Both the position numbers and the translations under genes were made by a program. The notes under the pieces were generated by a model. The model was not told the DNA's origin, did not search any database, and saw only the letters and a program-made list of their open reading frames with translations. A stretch of DNA of 64,000 nt from CAZYBU01 sp964645775 (GTDB lineage: Bacteria > Spirochaetota > UBA4802 > UBA5550): contig CAZYBU010000008.1 of NCBI GenBank assembly GCA_964645775.1, positions 1-64,000 of the forward strand, given 5' to 3'. This document shows positions 26,946-36,318 of the stretch, one piece after another. Positions within the stretch are counted from its first letter, which is position 1, and each line of letters starts with the position of its first letter.

Positions 26946-27354
26946 CTTCTCCCCGCTGGTTCTTGATCATGTTCTTTGAAACAATGATGCCCCGTTTCCC
27001 GTCCTTCTCTTCCATGGCGGTAATCTCCACCTGGCAGTGGATGGTGTCCCCGATAAATACCGGGTTTAAGAACCTGACCGAGTCCATGCCGTAGAAGGCG
27101 ATGAAGGACTCCGGAAGGGATACGTACTGGCCCAGCCGGAAGATCAGGGCGCTACCCACGCTCAGGGTAAGCATCCCGTGGGCGATACGCTGGCCGAAGG
27201 GTGACATCTTCGCGGTCTCCACGTCGGTATGGATCGGGTGCCAGTCACCCGTAAGGCCGGCAAAGGTGTGAATATCACTCTCCGTTATGGTGCGGGCCGG
27301 AGAGACCAGCACCTCTCCCACGGTATAGTCTTCGTAGTATTCCCTGTCCTGCAT
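26896..27354 (-). CDS. MaoC-family enoyl-CoA hydratase
   Basis: A 152-residue hot-dog-fold protein. The hydratase motif is visible: FAGLTGDWHPIHTDVETA (Asp and His catalytic pair), then GQRIAHGMLTLS. It would hydrate a trans-2-enoyl-CoA to a 3-hydroxyacyl-CoA, alongside the crotonase at 40863. MaoC-type hydratases are often used for bulky side chains, for example in sterol degradation. GGAGG lies 5 bases before the start, and the gene follows dehydrogenase 3 by 9 bases. Confidence 0.9.
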   Translation of the reverse strand: MQDREYYEDYTVGEVLVSPARTITESDIHTFAGLTGDWHPIHTDVETAKMSPFGQRIAHGMLTLSVGSALIFRLGQYVSLPESFIAFYGMDSVRFLNPVFIGDTIHCQVEITAMEEKDGKRGIIVSKNMIKNQRGEDVCVYVTRALCGRRPV

Positions 27355-27363
27355 GATTCCCTC

Positions 27364-29172
27364 CTACATCCACTCTTCCCGGATCTGCACAGCCGAAAGG
27401 TCTTCCAATTCAAAAGATTTACGTCTCGCGTATAGATTGGGTAGAAAATTCCTGGCGAAGAAGTTCGCGGTCTCCACCTTGCCCCTGTAGAAGCAATAGT
27501 CAGGATGGTCTTCAGGCAGATCCTTCGACTTCTCCAGGGCGATAAGGGCCTGTTCCAGCAGAAGATGGGCCACAGCCACTTCACCGCAGCACTCCAGGAA
27601 CCTGGTTGAAGTCAGGGGAATGAGGTCCTGCTTTTCGCTGCCAAAGAGGGTGCCGTACTTCTCTACCATGGCCTCAAGATTATCGATTCCATCGGCGAGG
27701 ACAGAGCAGCTGTCCGTTACATCGTCGACCCGGCAGGCCCTGTCTATGAATCCCCGCATCTCATCAATCCATGCCCGGTAAGCCCGCCCCTCCTTCATCT
27801 TCAGTTTGCGTCCCACCAGGTCGATGGACTGGATAAAGGTGGTTCCGTCCCAGAGGGAGAGTATCTTGCAGTCCCGGGCGTACTGTTCAATGGGGTACTC
27901 CGATGTATACCCGTACCCTCCCAGTATCTCGATACCCATGGAGGTCACGTCCCATATGCGGAGGGAACAGTATCCCTTTATTATGGGCGTAAAGAAGTCC
28001 AGGCTCTCCTGTGCAAGCCGGGCCTCCTCTTCTTCTTCACTGCCGTGGGCGATATCCTCGAAGAAGTATCCCCTGTAGGTCAGAACCCTCATCCCCTCGG
28101 CCAGGGACTTGATGGACATGAGAAGCCTCCGAACTTCGGGATGCTCGATGATCCGGACCCGGCCGTCGCCCTTTTTTCCAAAGCGGGTTCCCTGGACCCG
28201 TTCCTTCGCGTACTCCAGGGCGTTGGCGTAGATGTTCTGGGCGAAGGCAGTACTCTCCAGGCCCACGGCCATGCGGGCCACGTTAACCATCTGGAACATG
28301 TAGGCCAGGCCCATCCCCTCCTCCCCGATGAGATGACCGTAGCAGGCATCATTATCACCGTAGCTCATCTGGCAGGTGGCCGACCCGTGGAGCCCCATCT
28401 TGTGTTCTATGCCCACGCAGGTCACGTCATTGGGCTCACCCATGCTTCCGTCCTCATTGACCCATATCTTCGGCACGGCAAAAAGGGAAACTCCCTTGGC
28501 CCCGTCCGGGGCCCCTTCCACCCGGGCCAGGACCATGTGTACGATGTTCTCTGTCAGGTCATGGTCCCCGGAGGTGATGAAAATCTTGGAACCGGTTACA
28601 CGATAGCAGTCTCCATCCTTTACAGCTTTCGCGCCGATCATGTGCGCGTCGGAACCGACATCCGGTTCAGTCAGGGCCATGGTCCCTCCCCAGGTACCGT
28701 CGTAAAGCTTCTCGCAGAAGAGTCCCTTCTGTTTTTCATTACCAAAATTCTCAATCAGGGCGCCCTGCCCGGGTCCCATGCCGGAATAGGTACCAAAGGT
28801 GAAATTTGCGCTCATGAAAAATTCCGTGGCCGCCTCCGCTATGACAAGGGGGAGTCCCTGGCCGCCATAGTCCGGGCTCTGGGTCAGGGCAAACCAGCTT
28901 CCTTCCCTGAAGAGATCCCAGAGAGGGTGAAAGCACTTCGGGGCGTATACCTTTCCGTTTTCAAAACGCGCAGGGTCCTCCCGGTCCGTGTCCTGGAAGG
29001 TGGGGGCGATCCGGTTCAGGGCGATCTTCTCTGCCTGTTCCAGGATCATCTCGAAGTCTTCCATGGAGAAGAGGGTGTACTTCTCAAAGGAGAGGAGTTT
29101 CTCCACCTGGAGGTGCTCGTTCAGCACGAAGTGGACGTCCCGGCTGTCCCTTTTGTAATAATTATTTCCCAT
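27364..29172 (-). CDS. Acyl-CoA dehydrogenase 3 (large type, Glu-to-Asp at active site)
   Basis: A 602-residue paralogue of dehydrogenase 2 with the same C-terminal extension. GTMALTEPDVGSDAH and IFITSGDHD are conserved. At the catalytic-base motif it reads LSLWDGTTFIQ where dehydrogenase 2 has ALYEGTNTIH, so the glutamate is replaced by aspartate (codon GAC). This would change activity or substrate geometry. The start overlaps the end of the upstream DUF35 gene by 11 bases, so translation is coupled. Confidence 0.88.
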   Translation of the reverse strand: MGNNYYKRDSRDVHFVLNEHLQVEKLLSFEKYTLFSMEDFEMILEQAEKIALNRIAPTFQDTDREDPARFENGKVYAPKCFHPLWDLFREGSWFALTQSPDYGGQGLPLVIAEAATEFFMSANFTFGTYSGMGPGQGALIENFGNEKQKGLFCEKLYDGTWGGTMALTEPDVGSDAHMIGAKAVKDGDCYRVTGSKIFITSGDHDLTENIVHMVLARVEGAPDGAKGVSLFAVPKIWVNEDGSMGEPNDVTCVGIEHKMGLHGSATCQMSYGDNDACYGHLIGEEGMGLAYMFQMVNVARMAVGLESTAFAQNIYANALEYAKERVQGTRFGKKGDGRVRIIEHPEVRRLLMSIKSLAEGMRVLTYRGYFFEDIAHGSEEEEEARLAQESLDFFTPIIKGYCSLRIWDVTSMGIEILGGYGYTSEYPIEQYARDCKILSLWDGTTFIQSIDLVGRKLKMKEGRAYRAWIDEMRGFIDRACRVDDVTDSCSVLADGIDNLEAMVEKYGTLFGSEKQDLIPLTSTRFLECCGEVAVAHLLLEQALIALEKSKDLPEDHPDYCFYRGKVETANFFARNFLPNLYARRKSFELEDLSAVQIREEWM

Positions 29173-29662
29173 GGGACTTCTCCCCGTCGATGATGGTAAA
29201 GTGTGTGATATCCTGGATATTTCCCTGCATCTCTTCAGGCTTCCGGAAAACGGCCCGTACCCTCATGCCGACTTTTATCCTGTCCACGTTCACCTCGTCG
29301 ATGATATGGGAGAATATACTGTCCGCACCGTCCATGCGGATATACCCGTAGGTGTAGGGTATGGGCCGCTGGAGTCCTGTGGCCGGGTCGAGAAAGGGAT
29401 AGTTCACCACGGAAAAGGCGGTAATGGTTCCCTCGTCCGATAAGGGGACAAGTTCATCGCATTCCGTGAAGCAGGGACCGCAGACCCGCCTGGGCGGCAC
29501 GTAGACCTTCTTGCAGGATGGACATCGTATTCCCAGGAGACGCCCCCTCTCCCTTATCTCTTTAAAGAACAGGGTGCCCGGCTTACCCACGGACCACTCG
29601 TAGGGCATGGGTGTCGCAAAGGACACGGTAAGCAGATCTTCATATAGTCGTTCGTTGCTCAT
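29162..29662 (-). CDS. DUF35 zinc-ribbon/OB-fold protein 2
   Basis: A 166-residue DUF35 protein. The zinc ribbon is complete: GIRCPSCKKVYVPPRRVCGPC (two CxxC pairs), and the OB fold follows from about residue 85. It sits 14 bases downstream of thiolase-like 2, its probable partner. GGAGG lies just before the ATG. Part of module I (DUF35-3, thiolase-like 3, thiolase-like 2, DUF35-2). Confidence 0.85.
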   Translation of the reverse strand: MSNERLYEDLLTVSFATPMPYEWSVGKPGTLFFKEIRERGRLLGIRCPSCKKVYVPPRRVCGPCFTECDELVPLSDEGTITAFSVVNYPFLDPATGLQRPIPYTYGYIRMDGADSIFSHIIDEVNVDRIKVGMRVRAVFRKPEEMQGNIQDITHFTIIDGEKSHGK

Positions 29663-29676
29663 CCTCTCCTCCCCTC

Positions 29677-30834
29677 TTACAGTTCGTTACTCAGGATCAT
29701 GACATCGGACCAGAAGCACCCGCCGAAACCGGTGGCCAGGGCGTTCTTCACTTCCGGCACCTGGCGTTTGTCACCCTTTCCCATGACCTGGATGGCCGCC
29801 TCGGCCACGCGCAGGATGGCTGTTGCCCCAATACAATTGGTACTGATCACCCCTCCCGAGGGATTGACGGGAATCTTTCCGCCCATGTGGGTATTTCCCT
29901 CCCGGACGAACTTCGCTCCCTCTCCGGGACCACAGAACTGCAAATCCTCGATCCACTTGAGCCCGGCCCAGGTATAGGGCAGGTAGAGCTCGGCGACGTC
30001 CAGTTCCTCAGCCGGCTTCGTTATGCCCGCCTGTTTGTAGGCGTCCCTGGAAGCCCGCTGGAGGGAGACCAGTCCCTCGGTATAGTTGGTCGAGTCCCCG
30101 AACCAGGTATAGGTATGTCGAACGGCCGTTCCCCTGACCCAGGCCGGTTTGGAGGTCATCTTCCTGGCCACATCTTCGGCCGCGAAGATCACAGCCCCGG
30201 CCCCGTCCGTGCGGGGACAGATGTCACCCAGTTTAATAGGGTAGGCCAGCATGGGAGATTCCATGATCTCCGCAACACTCAGGGGTTTCTGGAGGTGGGC
30301 AAAGGGATTGTTCAGGGCATTGGCCCGGTCCCTTTCGGCGATGAGAGCCGCGTTCTCCTGTGTGGCCCCGTACTGTTCCATGTAGGCCGTGGCCTCCGTG
30401 GCCAGGCTCGGTATGGCACCCGAGTAGGAGAACCGGTCCCAGATGGGATCGCTGCAGGTTATGATTGCGGCCGTGGTATCGCTCTCGGAGTTCTTCTCCC
30501 ATCCTATGGCCAGGACCCGGTCGAAAAGACCGCTGGCCACGTGGTAGTATGCGGCGATGGCCACGGAAGCTCCCGTGGTACCGCCCGTGGAGACCTTCAT
30601 GATCGGTTTCATGACTCCGCCGGTCCCCTCTACGCTCCAGGTATCCACGTAATTTATGGATTCAAAGTGGTCCATGTTACCGATAACTATCGCGTCGATA
30701 TCGGCGATTGTGATTTCACAGTCCTCCAGGGCCCGGGTTACGGCTTCGTTAATCATCTCCCTCTGGTTAACATCGGGCCTGTGACTTTTATGGTAGGTCT
30801 GTCCTGTTCCGACTATGGCTACGTTTCGTCCCAT
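29677..30834 (-). CDS. Thiolase-like protein 2 (type A subunit, no catalytic Cys)
   Basis: A 385-residue thiolase-fold protein. The region of the nucleophilic Cys reads VSTGGTTGASVA, without Cys; the second active-site loop NPSGGVISTNCIGAT has no histidine. The start at ATG 30834 (MGRNVAIVG, GAGG 7 bases upstream) is better than a GTG at 30846. It closely resembles thiolase-like 4 (STGG/TTGG loop, DVIN-type ends) and pairs with thiolase-like 3, so a heteromeric complex is likely. Without Cys it is probably a lyase or a structural/substrate-binding subunit. Carries the IVIG motif copy at 30679-30692. Confidence 0.8.
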   Translation of the reverse strand: MGRNVAIVGTGQTYHKSHRPDVNQREMINEAVTRALEDCEITIADIDAIVIGNMDHFESINYVDTWSVEGTGGVMKPIMKVSTGGTTGASVAIAAYYHVASGLFDRVLAIGWEKNSESDTTAAIITCSDPIWDRFSYSGAIPSLATEATAYMEQYGATQENAALIAERDRANALNNPFAHLQKPLSVAEIMESPMLAYPIKLGDICPRTDGAGAVIFAAEDVARKMTSKPAWVRGTAVRHTYTWFGDSTNYTEGLVSLQRASRDAYKQAGITKPAEELDVAELYLPYTWAGLKWIEDLQFCGPGEGAKFVREGNTHMGGKIPVNPSGGVISTNCIGATAILRVAEAAIQVMGKGDKRQVPEVKNALATGFGGCFWSDVMILSNEL

Positions 30835-30842
30835 GCTTAACC

Positions 30843-31985
30843 TCACACAACGCTACTCAGGACCCAGAGGCAGTGACTCTGCCCGCAGGGACCGTTGATT
30901 CCCTGGGCCACGGCTGTCCTGGCTCCCTCTACCTGCCGTTTACCCGCGTCTCCCCGAACCTGGAGGGCTGCTTCGATAACACGGGCCAGGCCCGCAACCA
31001 GGGCAGCGTGAGATGAAAGGACGCCTCCCGAAGGATTCACGGGAAGGTCCCCTCCGGCCAGGGTCAGACCCTGTTCCAGGAGGGTCATACCCTCGCCCGG
31101 ACCGCAGAATCCCATCCCCTCCAGCCAGAGTGGTTCCATGTAGGTAAAGGCGTCATAGAGTTCCACCACGTCGACCTCTTCCAGGCGGTTGTTGATTCCG
31201 GCCATGGCAAAGGCCCTGTCCGCGGCCTGGCGCAGGGCCCGGGGTGTCTCCAGTTCACGATCACCGATCATGTACTCGTCGGCGCAGTGTGCGATCCCCC
31301 TGATCCAGGCCGGTTTACTCTTAGCCTTTTCCACTATCTCCCGGTTGCCAATGATAACAGCGGCCGCGCCGTCACTTACCGGGCTGCAGTCCAGCTTCTT
31401 CAGGGGTTCCGCCATTTTTCTGGAATTCATCACGTCATCCACGGAGATATCCATGGGAAGGTGGGCCAGGGGATTCTTCCGTCCGTTTCCGTGGTTCTTC
31501 ACGGATATACGGGCCAGGGACTCCTCAGATACACCGAAGGTATCCATGTACCTGCGGGCCTGTAGGGCCGAGGAGCTGACGGATTCCAGTCCCAGGTGAC
31601 GCTGAAAGACCGGGTCGAACATCCCGTTCGTCACATACCGGATGTCCCCCTCGCTTCCCTTGCAATGAGCCACGACAAGGGATGTCCTGTTTCCACCCAG
31701 GACCCTCATGGCTCCGTAGAAGGCGCCGAAGGCACCGTCCCCTTCCACCGTGGAGATGTTCTTGTCCTGCCCACCGGAAGCGTCTCCCACGGCCATGCCG
31801 GAGATGGTACGGCCGTCAAAGAAGTCGTTGGAGACCGTGACCACGCTGTCGATATCATCAATGGTAAGCCCCGCGTCATCCAGGGCCATGCGTGTCACGT
31901 CGAAAACAAGGTCCGCGTAGATCTCATCTTTCTTCCGTTTCTCGTAATTTGTCTGTCCGGTCCCGACTATTGCTATATCATCCAT
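30843..31985 (-). CDS. Thiolase-like protein 3 (type B subunit, no catalytic Cys)
   Basis: A 380-residue thiolase-fold protein of a second type. The Cys-site region reads STVEGDGAFGAFYGAMR and has no Cys. The C-terminal loop is NPSGGVLSSHAALVAG and the end is PCGQSHCLWVLS. Its closest relative in the window is thiolase-like 5 (same FYGAMR/FYGTIG loop and CGQHHC end). It is encoded directly before thiolase-like 2 and one base after DUF35-3. I infer an A/B heteromer with DUF35 subunits. Confidence 0.8.
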   Translation of the reverse strand: MDDIAIVGTGQTNYEKRKKDEIYADLVFDVTRMALDDAGLTIDDIDSVVTVSNDFFDGRTISGMAVGDASGGQDKNISTVEGDGAFGAFYGAMRVLGGNRTSLVVAHCKGSEGDIRYVTNGMFDPVFQRHLGLESVSSSALQARRYMDTFGVSEESLARISVKNHGNGRKNPLAHLPMDISVDDVMNSRKMAEPLKKLDCSPVSDGAAAVIIGNREIVEKAKSKPAWIRGIAHCADEYMIGDRELETPRALRQAADRAFAMAGINNRLEEVDVVELYDAFTYMEPLWLEGMGFCGPGEGMTLLEQGLTLAGGDLPVNPSGGVLSSHAALVAGLARVIEAALQVRGDAGKRQVEGARTAVAQGINGPCGQSHCLWVLSSVV

Positions 31986-31986
31986 G

Positions 31987-32451
31987 TCAGCTCTCCCCTA
32001 TCACTTCAAAGCATTCTATGTCCAGGATATGCCCCTTTCTCTCTTCACGGAACCTGGCCCGGACCCGGGTTCCCCGTTTCAGGGAATCGAGACCATCCTG
32101 CACCAGGTGGGCCAGAGAGACGTTACTCCCCTCAAGGCGGACCAGAACATAGGCGAAGGGTGGATCAAAGGGTTGAAGCACAAAGGGATAATGCACTATG
32201 GTAAAGGATTCAACAACGCCTTCGGTGGAGAGCTCCACCCAGTCCTCCATGGGCACGAAACAGGTGCCGCAGTTCTTCCTGGGCGGGACATAGGTCCGGC
32301 CGCATTTGGCGCACGTGTTGCCCAGGATTTTTTTCTCGTCACGGATCCCCCGAAGAAACCGGCTGCCGGTCTCCCCGACCCACCATGTATAGGGCACCGC
32401 GATCTGTCCCTTCAGGGTCATTCCTTCCACATCCTTTAACCAGTCCGCCAT
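31987..32451 (-). CDS. DUF35 zinc-ribbon/OB-fold protein 3
   Basis: A 154-residue DUF35 protein with an intact zinc ribbon, NTCAKCGRTYVPPRKNCGTC, and a C-terminal OB fold. It ends one base before thiolase-like 3, its presumed partner. Its upstream neighbour is the conventional thiolase at 32481, with a 29-base gap. Opening WWVGETGSRFLRGIRDEKKI is the helix shared with its relatives. Confidence 0.85.
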   Translation of the reverse strand: MADWLKDVEGMTLKGQIAVPYTWWVGETGSRFLRGIRDEKKILGNTCAKCGRTYVPPRKNCGTCFVPMEDWVELSTEGVVESFTIVHYPFVLQPFDPPFAYVLVRLEGSNVSLAHLVQDGLDSLKRGTRVRARFREERKGHILDIECFEVIGES

Positions 32452-32480
32452 ATCTCTCTCCTTTTCAGATGCTCAGCTTT

Positions 32481-33710
32481 TCAGACCGTGAGCATAAGCG
32501 CTTCGCCCTGGGAGAGACCTCCGCATATTGCGGCCACGCCTCTTCCTCCGCCCCTGCGCATAAGCTCGTACATCAGGGTCATGGTTATACGTGCGCCGCT
32601 GGCGCCCACCGGATGGCCGATGGCAATGGCGCCGCCGTTCACGTTTGTCTTCTCCTTGAGGAGATCCATCTTCTTCCGGTCTCTGCCCGCCAGTTCCTTG
32701 AGGGAGACCAGGGTAACGGCCGCGAAGGCCTCATTTATCTCGATAAGGTCGATATCATCGATAGTTGAACCGGCCCGGGAAAGCATCTTATCAATGGCCT
32801 GGGCCGGAACGCAGGCCATGTACTTGGGGGAACCGGCCGCGGCCTGGGTATAGTCAACCCTGGCCAGGGGCTCCAATCCCTTCTCCTCAGCCTTCTTCCG
32901 CGACATGAGAACGATGGCCGAGGCCCCGGAGTTCATGCCCGGAGCGTTGCCGGCCGTTACTGTTGGGCTTCCGTACACAGGTTTAAGGCGGGCCAGCTTC
33001 TCCATGCTGGAGTCTTCCCTGGGCGACTCGTCCCGGTCCATGACAACAGGGTCACCCTTTCTCCGGGGTGCCTCACAGGTCATCATCTCCTCGCCTACCT
33101 TGAACTTCCCGGCTTCAAATGCCTGGAACCATCTCCGGTGGCTTCCCATGGCCCACTCGTCCTGTTCCTCGCGGGAGACATCGTACTCAACGGCCACTTC
33201 CCCCGCGTCCGTTGCCACGGGAGCGAATCCCCGGCGTCCGTAACCCAGTTCAAAGAGGACATCCTCCAGAGGCATGTGTCCCAGACGGGACCCCCACCTT
33301 GCCTTCTCAGCCGGGGCAATAAGGGCAGCGTTACCCATGTTCTCCGCGCCGGAAGCGATAACTATCTCCGCGTTCCCGGAACGGATCGACTGGTACCCCA
33401 GGCGCATTGCCGTCATGGATGAACAGCAGGCCCGGTCAAGGGTAAGGGAGATGTTATCATCAGGAAAACCGGCGCCAAGGGTTATCTGCCGCGCCGGCAC
33501 GTTAGTGTAGAGGGAGTACTCGGCCGGGATACAGGTCCCGTAGTAGACCTCGTCCACCTCGCTCTTATCCAGGTTTATGCGTTCGGTCACTTCCTTCAGA
33601 GTTGCGATACTGAGATCAAAGCTCAGAACATTCTTTAATACTCCGTCAAACTTCCCGAAAGGGGTCCGAACCGCGCTTACGATAACAACATCATCAGGGT
33701 TTGTGCTCAT
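32481..33710 (-). CDS. 3-ketoacyl-CoA/acetyl-CoA thiolase (conventional)
   Basis: A 409-residue thiolase with a full active site: nucleophilic Cys in LDRACCSSMTAM, the histidine in GGAIAIGHPVGASG and the second Cys in ICGGLSQGEAL. It would cleave 3-ketoacyl-CoA to acetyl-CoA and a shortened acyl-CoA. It is one of two canonical thiolases in the island, in clear contrast to the five Cys-less relatives. AAGGA lies 8 bases before the start. The IVIA codons carry a motif copy at 33356-33366. Confidence 0.92.
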   Translation of the reverse strand: MSTNPDDVVIVSAVRTPFGKFDGVLKNVLSFDLSIATLKEVTERINLDKSEVDEVYYGTCIPAEYSLYTNVPARQITLGAGFPDDNISLTLDRACCSSMTAMRLGYQSIRSGNAEIVIASGAENMGNAALIAPAEKARWGSRLGHMPLEDVLFELGYGRRGFAPVATDAGEVAVEYDVSREEQDEWAMGSHRRWFQAFEAGKFKVGEEMMTCEAPRRKGDPVVMDRDESPREDSSMEKLARLKPVYGSPTVTAGNAPGMNSGASAIVLMSRKKAEEKGLEPLARVDYTQAAAGSPKYMACVPAQAIDKMLSRAGSTIDDIDLIEINEAFAAVTLVSLKELAGRDRKKMDLLKEKTNVNGGAIAIGHPVGASGARITMTLMYELMRRGGGRGVAAICGGLSQGEALMLTV

Positions 33711-33740
33711 ATCATTATTCCTTGTTCGATTTTCCGGTTT

Positions 33741-35258
33741 CTATCGGAAACCGTAGTCCTTATCCAGGATATCTCCGGCACACAATATCCCTGAAACAAT
33801 GGCACAGTCCATGGCCACACCGTATCCCCGGGCCGTGTCTCCCGCGAAGAACAGTCCCTCAACGTGCCTCGAACGTACCGGGAGTTTCTGTGTGCCGGCC
33901 TGGGAGATGCTCTTGGCCACGCCTTCCAGCTTCCAGCATACCAGGTCCAGTTTCCAGTCCACGCTCTCGTTAAAACCGGGGTAAATCTCCTCCATGAAAT
34001 GGGGGAGTCGATCCACGATCTTACGGACTAAACTCTTATCCAGAGCCTCCTTCTCGGTAAGGGGGAGATAGGCGGTGTAGAGATATTTCCCTTCCGGGGC
34101 CACGGTCGGATCAATGGCGGACTGGATATTCCAGCAGATGTAGACATCGGAATCAAAGCCTTCTTCTTTGGGAAGGACACAGGTATTCTTGATTCCCATG
34201 CGCGCCTCCTCTTCCGGCATAACCAGTTTATTGAGCCCCATGTAGGGAACGTAACTTCCGTACCCGTACATCGATTCAGTCTTTTTCACCCAATCTTCCG
34301 GAAAGAGGGATGGATCGATCATCTTGAAGGTAAGCTGGCCCGGCACGTTGCTGACCACCCGGCCTGTGCCGATGGTTTTATCTCCTTCGGGCGTCTCGAC
34401 CCGGACACCGGTGACCTTCGCATCTTCAACCTCGATCTGCCGCACCTTCGCGTTCAGCATCAGCTCGCCGCCGAAGGACTCGAACTTGCGGGCCACAGCT
34501 TCGGACCATTTCATGGTACCGCCTTCCACGAAGCCTCCCACGTGCCGCAGAACTCCCTTCGAGAGCTTGGGCTGGAAGGCGTGCTTGAAGTACCGGAAGA
34601 TATCTCCCATGGAGATGTCTTCCGGGTTATTAATCGTGGAGAAGAGGGTTGCCACCGTGTGAAGGTGATTATAGATGATTTCGTTTTTTGTTATTCCTTT
34701 CTTCTCCGCCCAGTCCCGGAAAGAGACCCCTTCCAATCCGTCGATCTCCTCGTCGGACATGGTGTAGGCATCGGAGTAGAAATCGAGGTAGGGTATGCCC
34801 TCCTCTTTGGCCATGATCTTCAGCTTCGGGTCGATATTGCTGCCGGCCACGTCCCGGTAGATCTCGCCCTTGTACCAGGAGGCATAATCGGAACCGTACC
34901 GGTTCACATCCTCTATGCCGCCGATCAGTTCCTCGAAGTCCATCATGTATCCTGCACCATTGGCGCTCAGAGCGTGGTACCCGATGTCGAGTGTGTAGCC
35001 GCGGAGCATGCCGGAGGATACCAGTACCTCTGCCGGGGGCGTGGAGTTGGCAATATAGGTGTACTGGCTCTTTAGGATGTTCCTGTACCAGTCCAGGCCC
35101 TTATCGGTTATATCATCACCGCTTACGGACAGGGCCCGTCCCCCTACCCGGTCGTTCTGTTCAACGAGGAGTACCTTTTGCCCCTCCTTTGCCAGAAGAG
35201 TGGCCACGGAAAGCCCTCCCACACCGGCACCGATAACTATCGTGTCGTAACTCTTCAC
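33741..35258 (-). CDS. CrtI/retinol-saturase-like FAD oxidoreductase
   Basis: A 505-residue flavoprotein of the phytoene desaturase/amine oxidase superfamily. The dinucleotide fold is at the N-terminus (TIVIGAGVGGLSVATLLA, then LVEQNDRVGG), and the C-terminal FAD motif is LFFAGDTARGYGVAMD. It starts at GTG 35258 with GGAGG upstream. Relatives desaturate, saturate or isomerise carotenoids, retinol and other polyenes. Next to an AttH/CrtC-like gene it suggests an isoprenoid or polyene substrate, but carotenoid synthesis itself is unlikely because no crtB/crtE is near. Confidence 0.85.
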   Translation of the reverse strand: MKSYDTIVIGAGVGGLSVATLLAKEGQKVLLVEQNDRVGGRALSVSGDDITDKGLDWYRNILKSQYTYIANSTPPAEVLVSSGMLRGYTLDIGYHALSANGAGYMMDFEELIGGIEDVNRYGSDYASWYKGEIYRDVAGSNIDPKLKIMAKEEGIPYLDFYSDAYTMSDEEIDGLEGVSFRDWAEKKGITKNEIIYNHLHTVATLFSTINNPEDISMGDIFRYFKHAFQPKLSKGVLRHVGGFVEGGTMKWSEAVARKFESFGGELMLNAKVRQIEVEDAKVTGVRVETPEGDKTIGTGRVVSNVPGQLTFKMIDPSLFPEDWVKKTESMYGYGSYVPYMGLNKLVMPEEEARMGIKNTCVLPKEEGFDSDVYICWNIQSAIDPTVAPEGKYLYTAYLPLTEKEALDKSLVRKIVDRLPHFMEEIYPGFNESVDWKLDLVCWKLEGVAKSISQAGTQKLPVRSRHVEGLFFAGDTARGYGVAMDCAIVSGILCAGDILDKDYGFR

Positions 35259-35282
35259 CGTCTTCTTCCTCCTCTTCGATTC

Positions 35283-36308
35283 TTAGAGAATGACGTATTC
35301 ATGCAGCATTTCTCCCGTTACCCGGTCTTCTTCTCCATCTATCACCAGATCGAGGGTATAGTCCGCCAGGAAGCGGTAATAGTACATGTCCCATTCCGCC
35401 CGTTTCGGCAGGGTCATCTGTTCTACCACCCTGTGAGTCCTGATATCGAGTTTCATAGTAACTCCCAGGGTATCGGTGCTGCAAACCAGGCGGTTCGGGT
35501 ACTCCTGACCCAGACTCTCGTCCTTTACCATGTCATGGAAGTCGATCTCCATCCTGTCCGTGGAGAGCTCGATCTTCCCGTCCCGGGCTATTAAAAGGGG
35601 CGCGCCCGTGGGAGCGTCCTCTTCCCGGGGCAGGACCCATCCCCAGTCGATGGTGTATCTCTCGTTATGAATACGGCCCCAGTACCAGCCGCGGTATGTT
35701 TTGTAAACATGGTAGTTGCCCCAGTTATGGTCATGGTAGCCGAATCCCTTCACCGGTATGGTCTCTCCCTTGACATAGAGTTCACCCTCCACGTCTGCCG
35801 CGGGCATGGGAACCACCCATCCGGCCACCATGCCACTTTCCTCGTCCTTGTAATTGAACCCGGTACCCGGCTTCCAGGGAGACACGGTGTTTCGAAAGAC
35901 CAGGTCAAAGCCGTTACCGTTTATGTCCATAACCACCCGGTAATGGTCTCCCGTGTCCCGGACGTAGCTTTTATTCATGCGGACATCGCACCAGTTGGGG
36001 TTCGCGGAGATGGACTTCGCGTCACAGATCTCGTAGCGGTCCACCCGGGTCCCGTCAGGCCTGTATACGAAGAACTGGAGCGACGGGATCATGGGATTGA
36101 GGAACATGTTCCGGTAATGGTACGTGATGACCAGGTGATAGCCGTTGGTAAAGCCGGCGTCAAAGTACCACCACTCGTAATACTCCTCGACGTTCTCCTC
36201 GTACTTGTGGGAGGCGTCATCCCTCCGGACAAAACCGGTCGGTTTTCTCTCGGCTCCCCGTTCGCCCTCGAAGTAGGCCAGGTAATTTTTCTTTGACCGT
36301 TCATCCAT
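35283..36308 (-). CDS. AttH/CrtC-like (carotenoid hydratase superfamily) protein
   Basis: A 341-residue protein of the lipocalin-like AttH/CrtC superfamily. EEYYEWWYFDAGFTNGYHLV is the family hallmark in the first domain; GFGYHDHNWGNYHVYK and YWGRIHNERYTIDWGW are the conserved histidine- and tryptophan-rich stretches. CrtC adds water to isolated isoprenoid double bonds; other members are isomerases or hydratases, and many are uncharacterised. No signal peptide is seen. GGAGG precedes the start. Position between the CrtI-like gene and DUF35-4 makes it a pathway enzyme for an unsaturated hydrophobic substrate. Confidence 0.75.
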   Translation of the reverse strand: MDERSKKNYLAYFEGERGAERKPTGFVRRDDASHKYEENVEEYYEWWYFDAGFTNGYHLVITYHYRNMFLNPMIPSLQFFVYRPDGTRVDRYEICDAKSISANPNWCDVRMNKSYVRDTGDHYRVVMDINGNGFDLVFRNTVSPWKPGTGFNYKDEESGMVAGWVVPMPAADVEGELYVKGETIPVKGFGYHDHNWGNYHVYKTYRGWYWGRIHNERYTIDWGWVLPREEDAPTGAPLLIARDGKIELSTDRMEIDFHDMVKDESLGQEYPNRLVCSTDTLGVTMKLDIRTHRVVEQMTLPKRAEWDMYYYRFLADYTLDLVIDGEEDRVTGEMLHEYVIL

Positions 36309-36318
36309 TTCTCCTCCC

